DNA of 64,000 nucleotides from Clarireedia homoeocarpa. Lineage: Eukaryota; Ascomycota; Leotiomycetes; Helotiales; Rutstroemiaceae. Position 1 is the first letter of the stretch, and every line of letters begins with the position of its first letter. Under the pieces are notes generated by a model, which made no database searches, had not been told where the DNA came from, and saw only the letters and a program-made list of their open reading frames with translations. The DNA lies in NCBI GenBank assembly GCA_001465935.1, contig LNKV01000005.1, positions 682,001 to 746,000 of the forward strand. Reading direction: 5' to 3'. A program made the position numbers and the translations under genes. Of the stretch, positions 1 to 12,290 are shown piece by piece.

Positions 1-362
1 TGGACACAGCGTCCTTATGCTGACTATCTGTGAATGAGAGTCCTTTCTGGAATATCTCGGGATGAGGACCCGTAAGTGCGCTGACGGACAACTGAATGGC
101 TTCGATTCTGAGATCGAATCTATCAAGATCTGCACTGAGTAGATTGATGGGCCTGCGGATGTCGAGTTATGGTTGGGGCTAGCAGGGGTAACAGAGGCTG
201 CCCGTCCAGATGATGACTAAATCTATGTTATAGCTGCAGTTGAGGAGATTCATGTACGGATAAAGTTTTCAGGTAGGGCTGGCGGTAGGCGCGCTCGAAA
301 GCTTTAGCCAATAGGGCTCTTGGGTAGTAGGCCTGTGAGCCTTGGAGCCCAAGTCGACAGCA
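1..362. other. Intergenic, 3' side of RIX1
   Basis: No gene can be supported. There is a strong donor-like GTAAGT at 72-77 and an acceptor-like TAG at about 139-141 on the + strand, which could be an intron of a gene cut by the window edge. However, all three + frames carry a stop within the first 40 bases, so no coding exon can be shown. Confidence 0.4.
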
Positions 363-2600
363 TTACTCGCTATCTGAAGAGTCTAATTCCATTGTAAGGT
401 GCACACTGGTGTCGGAGTCTGAGTCTGACTCCTCATCAATATTCTCGTAAGTCATGATGGTATCAGCGTGAGTTGCAATAATGGTATTATGAGCTTGTTG
501 AACATTTGGAAGAGAGATCGAAGGCGGCGAGATCGCTCTGGCAGAGGTTGACACGTTAACTCCGAAGCTCTGTTGTGTATTTCCGGCGATCTGTGCCATG
601 GTTGACGAAGCAAGCCCTTGGGTGCGAAGTATAGAATGGTCTGGTGCACTATCCTGAAGGGGCGTGTCCTCATCATGCTCCAGGGACGCCGCAGTACCAT
701 CTTCCATATTATCGTCCTCTATGTCTCCATCTTCAGTATATGTTTGTGTATTTCTAGAAGGTATCATTGGCATGCGAGGACGTAGAAGAATTTCGACGAC
801 ATCATCATGAGCAAATTCTCTAGTGATATGAGGAAGGATGCTCGACAGAGTCTTTCCATTTCTTCCAACAAAAGGGTTTAAGATACTTGCAAGCATTGCT
901 TCTTTATTGTGTCCCAAGATCGCAGTACGCTCTAGCAACGAGCGCATGGATATGTCCATGTATCTTTGAGGAAGGTCCGACAACAGAACGGGTAACAAGG
1001 CTGAAGCAGCAGCCAAAACAGCCGGATCCACAACTACGGCAGTTACAATAGAACCTTGGAGTAGACTATCTGCATTCTGAGATGAAGCTCCTTTAACTTG
1101 GCTCTTGTTGACATTAAGATTCAGGCTCTCAAGGCTCGATGTTTCCAGATCTTTGCAGCATGCACGCATCAACGGAACAAGCTTTGTAACTCGTGATTTG
1201 TCTAAGCTCTGCCCCAAGAGCGCTAGGACTTTCGCGAGAAAATCGTACGCAGTTGCCCTGTAATTTGCATTGTGCTTCCCAGAAGAGAAAGACCACATCA
1301 ACAAATCAAGGCTTCCTTGGGCCATGGGCATGAAATTATGTCCCAAAATATCAGAAAGTGTGCTAAAGATTTTCAATGCAGATATGAGAATTTGAGGTAA
1401 GCCAGTCCACAGCCCATCCCTTTCATCGCGGTCAATTGCAGGATGCAGTCTAATACTTCCGGATGCAGAGTCCATGGGTAAAGATACAGAAAGCAGCCTG
1501 GTAACCAAATCAAAAAGAGACCCAAGGGGAATTGTAACAGCGGCAGCAGTTGGTCCTTGGAGATAACACTGAAGCAGAGCAAGTAGGCCCACTAGCCTCT
1601 CTATACCGGCATCGATTCCAGTCCAACTTGGTAGATCGTCCGGATTTTGCGCACCTCCAGACAGTTCTTCGTTGACATTTACTGTTTCCGCAATGTATCC
1701 AGCATTAGACTCCCATTCCTCGACAATAGCTCTCAATACTTGGTCGGCGGTAACGTGGATATCCTTTACGAGATCGCGGACAGCCTTCCCCCACTCCTCC
1801 CCACCTCCATTCTTGGCAACAGTTTGATGAAGTACGACAACAAGCTGACGAGAACTCTCTTTTAGAAATACGGGTATTACAGCTCCATCACACAAAGTTG
1901 GTGCGAGGTATGGTCTTGTAACCACACGCAACTGAGACGCGAAAGGGCGAAAGATGGTAGTATGGCGAGGCAGCAGTGTGGTGAAGGATCGAAAGACGGT
2001 ATCAACCAGAGAGTAACAGGCATCTGATCTTGTTGACTTCGAAGAGATTATATTCAAGCAGGACGTTATAAATGTGGGCAACGTCGGCGTGGTGATTTCT
2101 CGAATGAGGGTCTGGTACTGATGGGTCATACAATAAATCTTTGTGAGAGCTACTATACAGAGTTCTTTGGTAGCACTCGAATCGGGTTTCTATGGAGAGT
2201 ATCAGTATATGACATATCAGAATATATGGCAGCTAATAAATGGCAAAGATAGGTTATGGCCTACCCCAAGAATCGAAAGCAATCCTCGAACCCACGATCC
2301 GGCGTCGCGCAAAATCTCCCAACCACCGACCTCAACCACGGCTTTTATCAAGACCACGGCTGCGAACCTCCCGTCGGCGCTTTTGCCATTCAATAAAGTT
2401 GTCAATTGAGTTTTCAACTTGTGAACCAGCACACTTGACTGAGGTGCATCTGCCTTGGTGACATTGACGCTGGGCGTCGAAAGCGCAACATGACATCGAG
2501 AGACATACTGCACCAGGGTCGGCGTGAGCTTCGGGAGATCAGCCGGAGAAGTCGAGTTAAGACGCAAGCAGAGAATTCGGAGTTCTGGGGGCAGAGACAT
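363..2600 (-). CDS. RIX1: Pre-rRNA-processing protein Rix1 (PELP1 family)
   Basis: Rix1 is the scaffold of the nucleolar Rix1-Ipi1-Ipi3 complex, which acts in ITS2 processing and late 60S subunit maturation. Exons are 2600-2265 and 2189-363, with one 75-nt GT-AG intron at 2190-2264; exon 1 is exactly 112 codons and the product is 720 aa. The start opens with MSLPPELR, and the conserved N-terminal helical RIX1 domain covers roughly residues 1-200, including the ITTPTLPTFITSCL segment just after the intron. The C-terminal part is low in complexity, with an acidic stretch near residue 600 and an Asp/Ser/Glu-rich tail (about 695-720), typical of this family. It is divergent from YPP1 across a 723-bp gap. 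Identification rests on recalled family sequence and I am confident in it; a second small intron elsewhere is not needed. Confidence 0.9.
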
Positions 2601-3323
2601 GTTGGTTTTGTAATATTCAATGTTTGAAGTTTCGGATTGAAAATCGCACCCAGTTTCCTGGTAGAAAAGGCGATGAGACCTCGTTATTTTACCACCCCAA
2701 TATGTGCCTGATTTTCAGTTGAACTGGACCAACTGGATATAATGTGTTCCAGTCACCTGCTATGGATATACAGGTAGGATTCGAATTTATATCTTCAAAT
2801 TTTTATCACTCAGACTTTTGCATTGCCAAAAAAAAAAAATGGAGTTCGTGCATGTTTGACGCCCGCGATTGGGTCCCGGCTAGCTACGCGAGAGCTTTGT
2901 GATTAGTAAGCTCAATCAGAATCTTGTTCCCCGACTTTTGCCAAGAGGCATCAAGCCTGATTCGACGAACTGGTTTTATGAGAGTGAACACTCCCATCGA
3001 GACCCAGCACCAAAAATTATTGTACGGGGTAATTATTGATATTCAGTTCCAATTTATGTACGAGGAAACTCACTTGAAATAGATTGAATGACGACGTCTA
3101 CAAAGTATAACTTCCCGAACCAGATATTTAGAAAGCTCCTGAATAAGAAAGTCTTACTCCTTTTACTCCATCCTGTCTTCCAATCTTCCTGAATGCAAAG
3201 GGGGTACACGTCTTGCCTGTGCCAATCATGCGGTCATTTCGCTCAATGTGTTAAATCGTCTGCGTCCCATACCACTTCCACGACACAACCCCATATTCAG
3301 ACTGGAACAGCACACCTGCAATC
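2601..3323. promoter_or_regulatory. Divergent intergenic region RIX1 / YPP1
   Basis: This 723-bp gap separates two start codons pointing apart, so it must hold both promoters. A poly-A run lies at about 2828-2839. No clear TATA box or known operator was recognised, and there are no supportable ORFs. Confidence 0.5.
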
Positions 3324-6300
3324 ATGAGTGTAAGCTGCTAAAACCTGCCTCACTTACCTTTGTGCGCCTGCTTACACTTTATAGCGTGAACAATCCAAGG
3401 CAGCGCACTACATCCAACTACTCGATGCAGCACGATGTGAAGGGAATTGGGATGCCGTGCCAGAATTGGTCAGGAAAATTAGGAAGCATGCACCTGCCCG
3501 GACATGTACGTTACTTGATGAATTCAGCAAACATCAAAACTTCACAAACTCTGTCCTACTTCAGGACCAGAATGCACACCGATTGACTGCTTGACACAGG
3601 CCTCACACTGACAGCGGAGACTGAACATGCCGTCACACAATATTCTTCCAAAGCTCGCCCTGCATCGCGACCGTCGACCGAAGATTCTGCACCCTCTAGC
3701 CTCGCCCAATATATACCACCACTCCTTGAAGCCATAGCGAACGAGCGACAATATGTCGAAGATGATTTCCAGGCCCAGGTCTGTCTTGGATGGATACACT
3801 GGTATTGTGGAGAACATGCTTTGGCAGCTTCGAGACTACCGGAGAGTATAGAAGGAGAGTTTGCGCAGCTGGATGGTACCAATAAAGAATCGGCGGAGTG
3901 GACGAAGGTTTGTGCACTAAAGGCTTCATATATCAAAGGAGATGCACAGCGAAAAATTGGAAAAGTGGCGGAAGGGTTAGAAACATTTGAGTCGGCTCTA
4001 CCAATTCTGTCAAGTATATCAACATCCTCGCCACAGTTGAACAAGAAGGAGTTGATGTCTTGGAGTGAGCTTCTGTTGACAGGATTTTGCATGCTTTCGA
4101 GTTATGCCCTGAGAACTAAACAGACCCCAATGCTCGAGACCGACACTCTCTCTGCTTTTCGTTCATACGCCAAATTCTGGGAATCGTTCTCTGTAAAGAC
4201 TGGTGGTCGTGTGCTAAATGCTGAGGTTTCAAGGCGGGAGGTATGGAAAGAATATTACGTTACCTTATCGGAAATCTTGCAACAGCATTTACCATTTCCT
4301 CCTACAACACTCACCACTGCATATACCGACCAATCGAATAGGTTACAGCAACGAGCAGAACTCAAGCGGGTTGAGACGAATTATGAAACACTGTTACTAA
4401 GCGAAGTCAACTTCCCAAAGGCAGAAGAGCCAAGCGAGGAGGTTGAAGCATTCGTTCAGCTCGCGATGCAGAACTGGCGAGTATTGTGTGGAAATACCTG
4501 GCAAGAGTCGGACCTAGGCGAAGGGGGGGCAGAAGCAGTGAGCAGGGGTATACTGGATCTTCTGTACAGGGCTGCGACTAAAACGTTTCACTCTACAGCA
4601 ATATTGCGACATCTATTTACGGTCCATTTGGCAGTCGCAGAATTCGATCTCGCTTTCAAAGCATTTGATACGTATTTGGAAATTGTGAAGAGAGGTAAAG
4701 CCCGCGTGGAGAAAACTGGGGAGGCTGAATATGGTCTGGATAGTGATGAGCTGGTTCTGGAAACTGCATCGGAATGCATTAAAGCTCTGTGTCGATATGG
4801 ATCGCTACAGGCCGCCGAAAAAGCAAGGGACCTTGGACATTTCCTTGAAGAATGGTTGAACAAACATCGACCCCACACCGTATCTAATGGAAACTCATCT
4901 TCACCCGAAAACGGCGCTTCGGATACAGCTAGTACTTTTATTTCACCCACAGTACTTGCCATGGCTTGGCGTTGCATTGGGGTTGGATATGCTCAGTGGG
5001 CGCGCCTAACGTTTGATGCATCGTCGAGAATTGACATGCAATCACGGGCCATATCATGCCTTCGGAAGGCTCTCTTGCCAGAATATAAGAGTACCTCCAA
5101 CGCAGAAACACTTTTTTCATTGGGCAAAATTTTAGCGGAACGGAGAGAATTGTCTACAGCTATTCAGATTGTTAAAGTTGGGCTCACGCCTCAACCAACT
5201 AACTCTATCTCTGGTACTGGCAATGAGGCATATGTCAATAAGTTTTCGCGGGAACGATCATTGATACCCCTATGGCACCTCATGGCATTGCTCTTGAGCG
5301 CCCGGCAGGAATTCCCAAGTGCTCTTAGATCATGCGAAGGAGTTTTCGATCAATTCGAAGATCCAAAAAATCTGTTTGGAGATTCTGATTTCAATGGTAC
5401 ATATCGAAGCGATCATTTGAGTGCCAGTGAAAAATCCTCCGACGGAAATTATGGTTTGGTAGATGAAATGGATGATTTTGAAAAAGAAAATCTCTTAGAA
5501 GTAAAGATTACTCAGTTGTCATTGATTGAGATTTTGGAGGGTTCTGAAGTTGCAGTCAACTCCAGTGATGAGCTTCTGAGTCTGTATGCACGACTTTTCG
5601 GAGATCCTTTGAAAGAAATGACTGCTGCTACAATCCAAGCTCCAACACTTGTCCCACCCAAGAGCTCTGCGGGAACTCTGAGGAGCATGAAAGGAGGCAT
5701 ATTTAGCCGGTCTCTGGGCAAATCAATGCGGAGGGATCTAGGGCCTACTCCCGAGAACAGCACACCACCAAGGCCGGAGACTGCCCAGACGACAGTGAAT
5801 CGGGCACCAACCATTCACGTTACTCAGGATAGTGGAACCGGGGATAAAAACCATCACCATCATGAGAAGTTACACAAAAAGGTCGGTCTTTTGAGTCATG
5901 GGCGCGGTACGAATAGAGATGCTATGGTAGAGCAGTCTCAGCAACATCAAAATATAACGGAGAGGCACCCTAGTGTTGGCGAGGTTGAAAGATTCTCTGC
6001 TACATCACATTCTCAAGAATCATGGAACGAGCAAGGTTCAAAAGTACTGCCTCCAGATTCACAACAAATGGACCAGCAAGAGCCTGCTTTGAAGTCAGGG
6101 CATAATTATGCCGCTTCAATTCAGGATAGCCGCTTACCTATAGCTCCATTTCCGTCATCAACCAGCTCAATCACACGATTTTCTAAAGATTCTCAGCGAC
6201 GACGAAGGACGGCAATTTTAGTCAAGGTGTGGTTATTAATTGCTGGATTCTATCGACGGGCTACTATGTATGAAGATGCCAAAGGCGCGGTGGAAGAAGC

Positions 6301-7054
6301 ACATAAGCTAGTGACCACATTGGAGGCAGACGTCTCGAATGATCCCACGGGTCTCGCTTCTTATGAAAGTGCGGGTTGGGGTGGCAAGGAAAGTGTTGCG
6401 GAACTGTGGGGAGATGTCTTTTCTGAAGTATGTTACTTCATTTTGCTATCTGAATTACTGCTGACATAATCCTAGCGTGGCCATCTCGCAGTCGACCAAT
6501 CAACCCCATATGTCGCACTCGACAACTACGAAGCTGCACTAAACCATTTCGCAGATCACCCTGCTGCTATCGTAGGACTTTCGGATATCCTACTAGATAT
6601 CTACACGGAGGAATTACCTCCTCTTCCTAGCCTTCCACCTTTGGTCCTTCCATCTACCTCAGCCTCCAACCCATCCGCTTCCACTCTGCACACCGCACTC
6701 CCCTCAAATCAATCAAAAGAAGCCTTTTTATCGAGCTCCACTTCCGGTCCATTGGGCCTCCCATCCCGGACTACCACCTCACGTAAGGAACCCAGTAATC
6801 CGCAGTCCAAAACCGAGACTGCGCTACTGGATCGCTTAGCAGCGCGTGATCGCGCGTATGGTCTCCTGTCCGCACTCACAAAACTTGGTACGGGGTGGAA
6901 TTACTCAGAAGCATGGTTTGCTCTCGCGCGAGCTTATGAATTAGGTGGCCAAAAGGATAAAGCGCGCGATGTGCTTTGGTGGTGCGTGGAGTTGGAGGAG
7001 GGGAGGGCGATGAGGGGTTGGGAAGTGGTTAATGCGGGGGGCTATGTTCTTTGA
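3324..7054 (+). CDS. YPP1: Cargo-transport protein Ypp1 (TPR protein)
   Basis: Ypp1 is a tetratricopeptide-type scaffold that, with Efr3, anchors the PI4-kinase Stt4 at the plasma membrane and affects endocytic cargo transport (known from yeast). Exons are 3324-3329, 3385-3505, 3600-6427 and 6476-7054; introns are 55, 94 and 48 nt. The product is 1177 aa. The first coding exon holds only ATG AGT; the reading continues as REQSKAAHYIQLLDAARCEG, which matches the family N-terminus. Helical repeat segments fill residues 1-700 and 850-1177. Between about 720 and 900 lies a Ser/Gln/His-rich disordered linker with a run of four His near 792. The exon 3 to exon 4 join gives VFSERGHLAVDQSTP, restoring the last TPR block. 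Fungal Ypp1 proteins are usually about 1100-1250 aa, so this is full length. Confidence 0.88.
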
Positions 7055-8211
7055 TGGGGGGAGGGATAAGAGTGTGGCTGAGGATGGGATCGATGCATAT
7101 ATAGATACGGGTGATGTATAGAGTAGGAAATGGGAGCTTTTATGGTATATTTCAGATAAGATAGATATACGTGGTTGACTACAGGTTGAATAAACTTGGT
7201 TGTGAATTGGACTTGCACTTTCTTAACGCTTTTTGGCATACTGTAAATCAATTACGAGACGAATCCGATCGAGTTGCTTACACACCAAAATTAATATTGC
7301 TTACCAAATCTCTTGTGACATTTCCCACAACGACAGTATTGTAAATACACAATACTGAAAGCTTTCCAGACCCACAAAGATCGAAACGAAACCCCTGACC
7401 TAGCTCCATCTATTTCTGGTCCTTTTTTCCCTTCGCTTGCTATCCATAAAATTGCCATCTGCGGATAGATACTGTAGATGGCACACGTCAGTTCTGATTC
7501 GAGTGAACCGCATAACTACATCCCAGACAGAACCCTTAATCAAATTTTTATGGTATATACTACTACTTTACTGCATGTGCTAATCCTATAAGCCATTCTT
7601 CGAAGGTCGAGGGAATGGTATTGGTTCTGATCGAAGTTAGTGCAGTAGATTGACTTTGCTAGCTTATTGTTCAGAGAAGTTTTTTTCTGTTTCTCTTTTC
7701 TCTCTAAAAGGAAAGAAAGGTACGATGGGGCAGATGCAGATGAGCTAAGGAAGGTGCTGTGCGCTCGGTGAAGGCAGGGGGATATTAGGGACTGGGAGGG
7801 TATGCACATGCACGGAAAAACGAGCAGTGTGAAGGAGAGGAAGATATATGGTTTATGAAACTCATCTTCAAATATATGCAAATCCAGATTTAACCCCATT
7901 TCCGAACTCAATCAAATCGACTTCACTTCTATCTGACTTCAATCCACAATCGTACTGAGCGAGTCCTGAGCAGACTGATCTGGTAAGAACGAAGGTCTAT
8001 ATAAGCCGAATGTATTTCCTTAGTACATGGAGCTTCGTGCTCAACTTAAATAGTAATTTTATTACTTAGTTATTATCGCACCGAATCAATTGTTCAATCT
8101 CCTGCTTGCAAGTCTTCAATACATAACACTACGTCCCAGTATCGACTTCCACATGAGTGAGCGAGGCGTAACAGTACCCCGCATGTATCCCGATTAAATC
8201 TAAAATCACAT
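7055..8211. other. Intergenic, convergent 3' regions
   Basis: This 1.16-kb gap lies between the 3' ends of YPP1 (+) and the SDR gene (-), so it should hold both terminators and 3' UTRs. The longest open stretch, minus strand 7540-7911, has no recognisable domain and reads through AT- and TC-rich sequence; I do not call it a gene. Confidence 0.5.
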
Positions 8212-9355
8212 CTAGCAGACTATACACATAAAATTAGCCATGATACCAATCACAGGTACAACTGCTTTCAACAACAAGGAAAACGAAACCAATAAGAACT
8301 TACTCTCAATAACTCCATTAACAGGGATATCAATACTTGTCGTATAACTCGCCGCATCACTCAATAAATACACATACGCACCACCCAGTTCCTGCACCTC
8401 AGCTAACCGTGGAAAGCCACCGTAGTATTTCAGCTGCTGTTCCCAATCCGGCTGCTGCGGGACCCAGTAGGTCATCGCAGTGTTAACGAGGCCCGGGGAC
8501 ACAGAGTTGACGCGGATATTGTATTGAGCCCATTCGAGCGCGAGGGTGTGGCACATGTTGCGGACGCCGGCTTTGGATGCGCCGTAGGGTGTGGAGGGGA
8601 CTCGCTGAATGAATGGACTGGTTAGTGGGTTGTGCGGGTAGATGGACGGAGAAGTGGGATGGTAGAGTAGGGGAGAGAAATACCTTGTTGGGACGGTAGG
8701 ATGCCATGGATGCTGTGAAGACTATTGAGCCTTTGACACCTTGCTTGATAAACGCCTTTGCCGCTACTCTTGCACAGTAGAATGCTCCGAATAACTAAAT
8801 TGATTGTTAGCCACGTCTGCTTCCACCTGCTTCTCTCTCTCGTTATTTCTCCAACTCAAACAAGAAAAACAAACTCACATTAACAGCAAACAGCCCCTCA
8901 ATCTCCTCAGTCGTAAAATCCAACGCTTTCTTATGATTCGTTCTCCCAGCATTAATAACCATCCCATTCAAACACCCCGCCTCTTCCAGGATCTGATCCA
9001 CAGCTTTCTGTATGCTTTCCTCCTTGGTGACATCTGCCTGAACGGCAAAGATACGACCAGGGTAGCGTTTGGATAAGGCGGTGAAGTCATCGCCTGGGGA
9101 GGTGATGTCGATGCTGTAGATTTTGGAGGCGTTGTTCGCGAGACAACATTCGGCGATGCCGAGTCCGATGCCGCGGTTGGCGCCGGTTACTGAAAGGGGG
9201 AGATATTAGTTGGGGTTAGATGAGACGGAAGGGGAAGATTTACTGGCTATAACTTTTCCTTCAAGAGTAATTTGTGTTTGAATTTGAGGAGTGGTAGGAG
9301 GAGAGATGATTCCTGGCGCTGAAGTCACACTTAGATCAATTGCTACTGGAGCCAT
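8212..9355 (-). CDS. SDR oxidoreductase, sorbose reductase / D-arabinitol dehydrogenase type
   Basis: A cytosolic NAD(P)-dependent short-chain dehydrogenase probably acting on a polyol or ketose. Exons are 9355-9244, 9189-8879, 8794-8684, 8604-8304 and 8219-8212, giving 280 aa. Visible motifs are the cofactor loop TGANRGIG (39-46), NAG (117-119), a TASMAS serine segment (about 168-173) and YGASK (Tyr185, Lys189), so the catalytic Ser-Tyr-Lys set is intact. The stretch TTSIDIPVNGVIE near the end resembles the SOU1/ARD branch, whose members usually finish GIDIPVxGVIGAW. The last exon is only 8 nt and yields the end Ile-Cys-stop. If that intron were retained, the frame would run about 28 residues further. 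It is the first of six sugar-metabolism genes running to 21.2 kb. The exact substrate cannot be read from sequence. Confidence 0.85.
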
Positions 9356-10279
9356 TTTGAAGGTTGTGATGAAACAAGTGGTTCGTGTATTCAGAATAAT
9401 ATACTACAGAGAATAGAATACAAAAAGAAGACGAGAAACTTGGTAAATCCAGAGCTCAAACAACCTCCATATCCCCTCGCCTTATATGTGCTCTTAGCAC
9501 TCCATCGTCGCGGGGCAAGTTGAAGCGCCGGTCCGAAATCTCCCCCCTAGTTCTAACGGTGCATATCCCGTTCTCCGAGCATTCTTGGGCCAGAAAGTGG
9601 ATCGCGGCAGATCAGCAACTGAGACGATACTCCATGTCGTCTCGTACGTGCTTATGGGTATCTGGAATTCGCGTCGAGGACGAGAGTTGAGGAGTTTGCT
9701 GCGTAGGTCGTGGGAAATGTGGAGTGTGGTGAGGGGCTGCAATAAAACTAGTGCTGCCCTCGATGCGAGGACCTCGTCTCGGGGTACGAGGCTGAGGAAG
9801 GTGGGGTAACAGGTCGGTTTCCCGAACTCTCGGAACATGCTGTCACTTGGCTACTGTATGATGGGAATACGGCGTCTGTAACCCCTATTTCCGCGGGGGT
9901 GGCGTATTCGGGAATAATGTGCGTGAACTGTGCATAGGTGGGTGGATGTATGTATGACGTCTCTCTGTTTGAACATCATCGTTTCTGTGAAAACACCTGA
10001 CTTCCTCTCCTGGCACACAATTTCACAGCTAATGGTCAAGAAAATGTTCGTTGGTCGACTAGTGCTGAAGGTTCTAGACTCTGTAGGAATGAAATTGTCA
10101 TTGTATTAATTCGTCCCTAATGGGGTTGATCAAATCGCTTAGATACACCGGGTTGAAACCGTCAGATGAGGGTTTCGTACAGTAGGTAAGTTATATACGA
10201 AGAATGAACTAACGACGTATTCCTCAAGTCTTGTACAGTTTCTGAACGAGATAATCGTTATAGAGTACATAACGTAGAA
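9356..10279. other. Intergenic, SDR promoter and lactonase 3' side
   Basis: This 924-bp gap contains the promoter of the minus-strand SDR and the 3' region of the lactonase. A palindromic CGG-T-CCG lies at 9529-9535, about 175 bp upstream of the SDR start; it is a possible Zn2Cys6 half-site pair but could be chance. Overlapping open stretches on both strands at 9494-9838 have no recognisable content. Confidence 0.4.
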
Positions 10280-11420
10280 TTAGATTTGCAGTAAGGCTCC
10301 TTTCACGGTGTCAGCCAGCTGAGCTTTCCACATCTTATGCTCATTCAGAATGAACATTGAACCCTTCTTTCCAAAGCAGAAATTGGCAGCTCCTCCCTCC
10401 ACCTTGATAACCCCCAACAGCACGCCTCCTGGACACCAAACATTAATACCGTCACCACACCCACTATAAACATTACCATCCATATCGCACTTGATTCCAT
10501 CCGGGATTCCGTTCGTTGCCATGGCGAATAACCGTCGATTCGCCATGAATGGCTGTCCAGAATACCACATAATATCGAATGCATAGCTTCACATATCAGC
10601 GTCTTTTCCAACTTCATATCACAACAGAAACTTACATGTTAGAAGGTCTCATAGGGTCCGTCTTCCCATCCCCATGAATCCAATCTGTATCCGTCACATA
10701 AACAATCTTCTCATCCGGAGAGAAGCAAATTCCATTCGGGCGACCAAATCCATCCGCCATAGCTCTGACACTATCATTCTCAGGATCATATCGATACACC
10801 TGATTTGGAAGTTGCGGCAATGGTCGATACCCCTGCTCATATCCATAAATCGGATCTGTAAACCAAATGCTCCCATCACTATGCACCACCACATCATTCA
10901 CTGAATTGAACGGTCTCCCATTGAACTCCGAGACAAGAAGAGTACTATCGTATGGTTCTTCGCGAGACATTACATAGAGACCACTAGGAGATGTCTGATG
11001 ACCTTGCGCACAGAATAGAATCCCGTCTTTGTAATTCACCCCACCATTTGCCATCGGGATATCATCAGATGGAATCTCCTCTCTCACAATTCCGCCACTC
11101 TCATCACTGAGTCTGACTTTTGTGATTTGAATGCATTTCTTCTCACTTTCATCCAGATATTGGTTGCTGGTAATGAAGATTTCGTCGGTTTCTGGAATGT
11201 ACACTCCAGCCTCGTGAGCAAACGGATAGTCCTGATATTCTAGCAGTAATTCGAGCTTTGGCCTGTTGCCCATAATCTTTCGAAACCGCTCATCGTGAAT
11301 AGCAAATGCAGAGGCGTTTACCGACATCTCTGAAGCAGGGAAAGGTTCGTGAATCGTTTCCTCGGTCGTCGTTGAGGAACTGACTCGACGAGGTCTTCCA
11401 AAAATTGAGAATCTGGGCAT
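10280..11420 (-). CDS. SMP-30/gluconolactonase-family lactonase
   Basis: A six-bladed beta-propeller lactonase, predicted to open a sugar lactone to the aldonic acid using a bound divalent metal. Exons are 11420-10636 and 10586-10280 with a 49-nt intron; the product is 363 aa. Propeller signatures in order: HEAGVYIPETDEIFITSN (metal-site Glu), FNSVNDVVVHSDGSIWFTDP (metal-site Asn), RPNGICFSPDEKIVYVTDTD and GIPDGIKCDMDGNVYSG (metal-site Asp). The splice join reads SNIYAFDIMW, keeping the frame. I chose the ATG giving MPRFSIFGRP; an in-frame alternative begins at 11519 and would add a hydrophobic leader, so secretion cannot be excluded. Position between the SDR and the MFS transporter suggests a step after aldose oxidation. 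The family has many substrates, so specificity is inference. Confidence 0.85.
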
Positions 11421-12290
11421 AGGAGAAGTCGTGTAAGTGATGGATATGATGGACTGACTGAAAATCCGATATAAAAAGATTTTATTGTAGAGGAATTGTA
11501 ATGTTAGATAAGGACGCACAAATGAGCAGTGAGTTGTCGAAACAAAGACAGCTCAGAAGGTTAGGCAGAGTGGTTGTCACATGCCCCACTTCCTGATTGG
11601 GTACCGCAAATCGAGGCGAGTGAAGATCCGCTGCATAGTGGACCGGAAAGCAACCAATTAGATAGTGATTTGGGATTCAGCTAACTAGCAAAGTCGAAAG
11701 GCATGCTTTGTCCCTAGTTCTCGGGACGGCCAGTGCCGGTGAAGGCTCGGACAGTAAAAGTTGCGTTTCAAGTGACAGAAGCCGTCAGAAGCCGTCAGCA
11801 TCGATCTATGTCTAGGTATTCCATCTACAACAAGGATGCTTCAATTTGAGAGCTAGAACCTTAACATAGCAGCTGTTCGTTGTATACAACATGAGTTTCG
11901 CCTGAAAGTGCCAAGGTGCAATTCCAGATTCTGCATGATAGGGGGGCCGAGTGGGGGAAAATGGTCTCGTGCGCGTGGGAGGCATACAAGTCCCCATGTT
12001 GGCTGAGAAACGACCTTACATTTAAATCTCTCCAGCTCGCAAGCTCAGACCACACAAAATGAGCAGTCCTTCAAGATTTGAGTTCAAGTGTCAATAGTTG
12101 CGTTTTGTTGTGCAACAATGCTCTGGTAATACTAAAAATACGCGCCATAACCCGAACCCTAGGAGGTCCACCTAAAACCGAATAACCTCCCGACCAATCC
12201 ACATATAGAACACCTCTGAGTTCAAATCTCAGACATCTGATATGCTGATTGTATTCAAAGCCTCATCACATCGTTAACATTGTGCCCCAA
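11421..12290. promoter_or_regulatory. Intergenic with candidate CGG-N6-CCG site
   Basis: This 870-bp gap precedes the lactonase start and follows the MFS stop. A perfect inverted CGG-N6-CCG lies at 11727-11738, about 307 bp upstream of the lactonase ATG. Zn2Cys6 dimers commonly bind such inverted CGG triplets, and a Zn2Cys6 gene sits in the same cluster, but the link is inference. No coding potential was recognised. Confidence 0.25.

Noticed and set aside
9494..9838. 114-codon minus-strand ORF and an overlapping + strand ORF
   Set aside because: Both strands are open, neither has a domain, and it lies in the SDR promoter.
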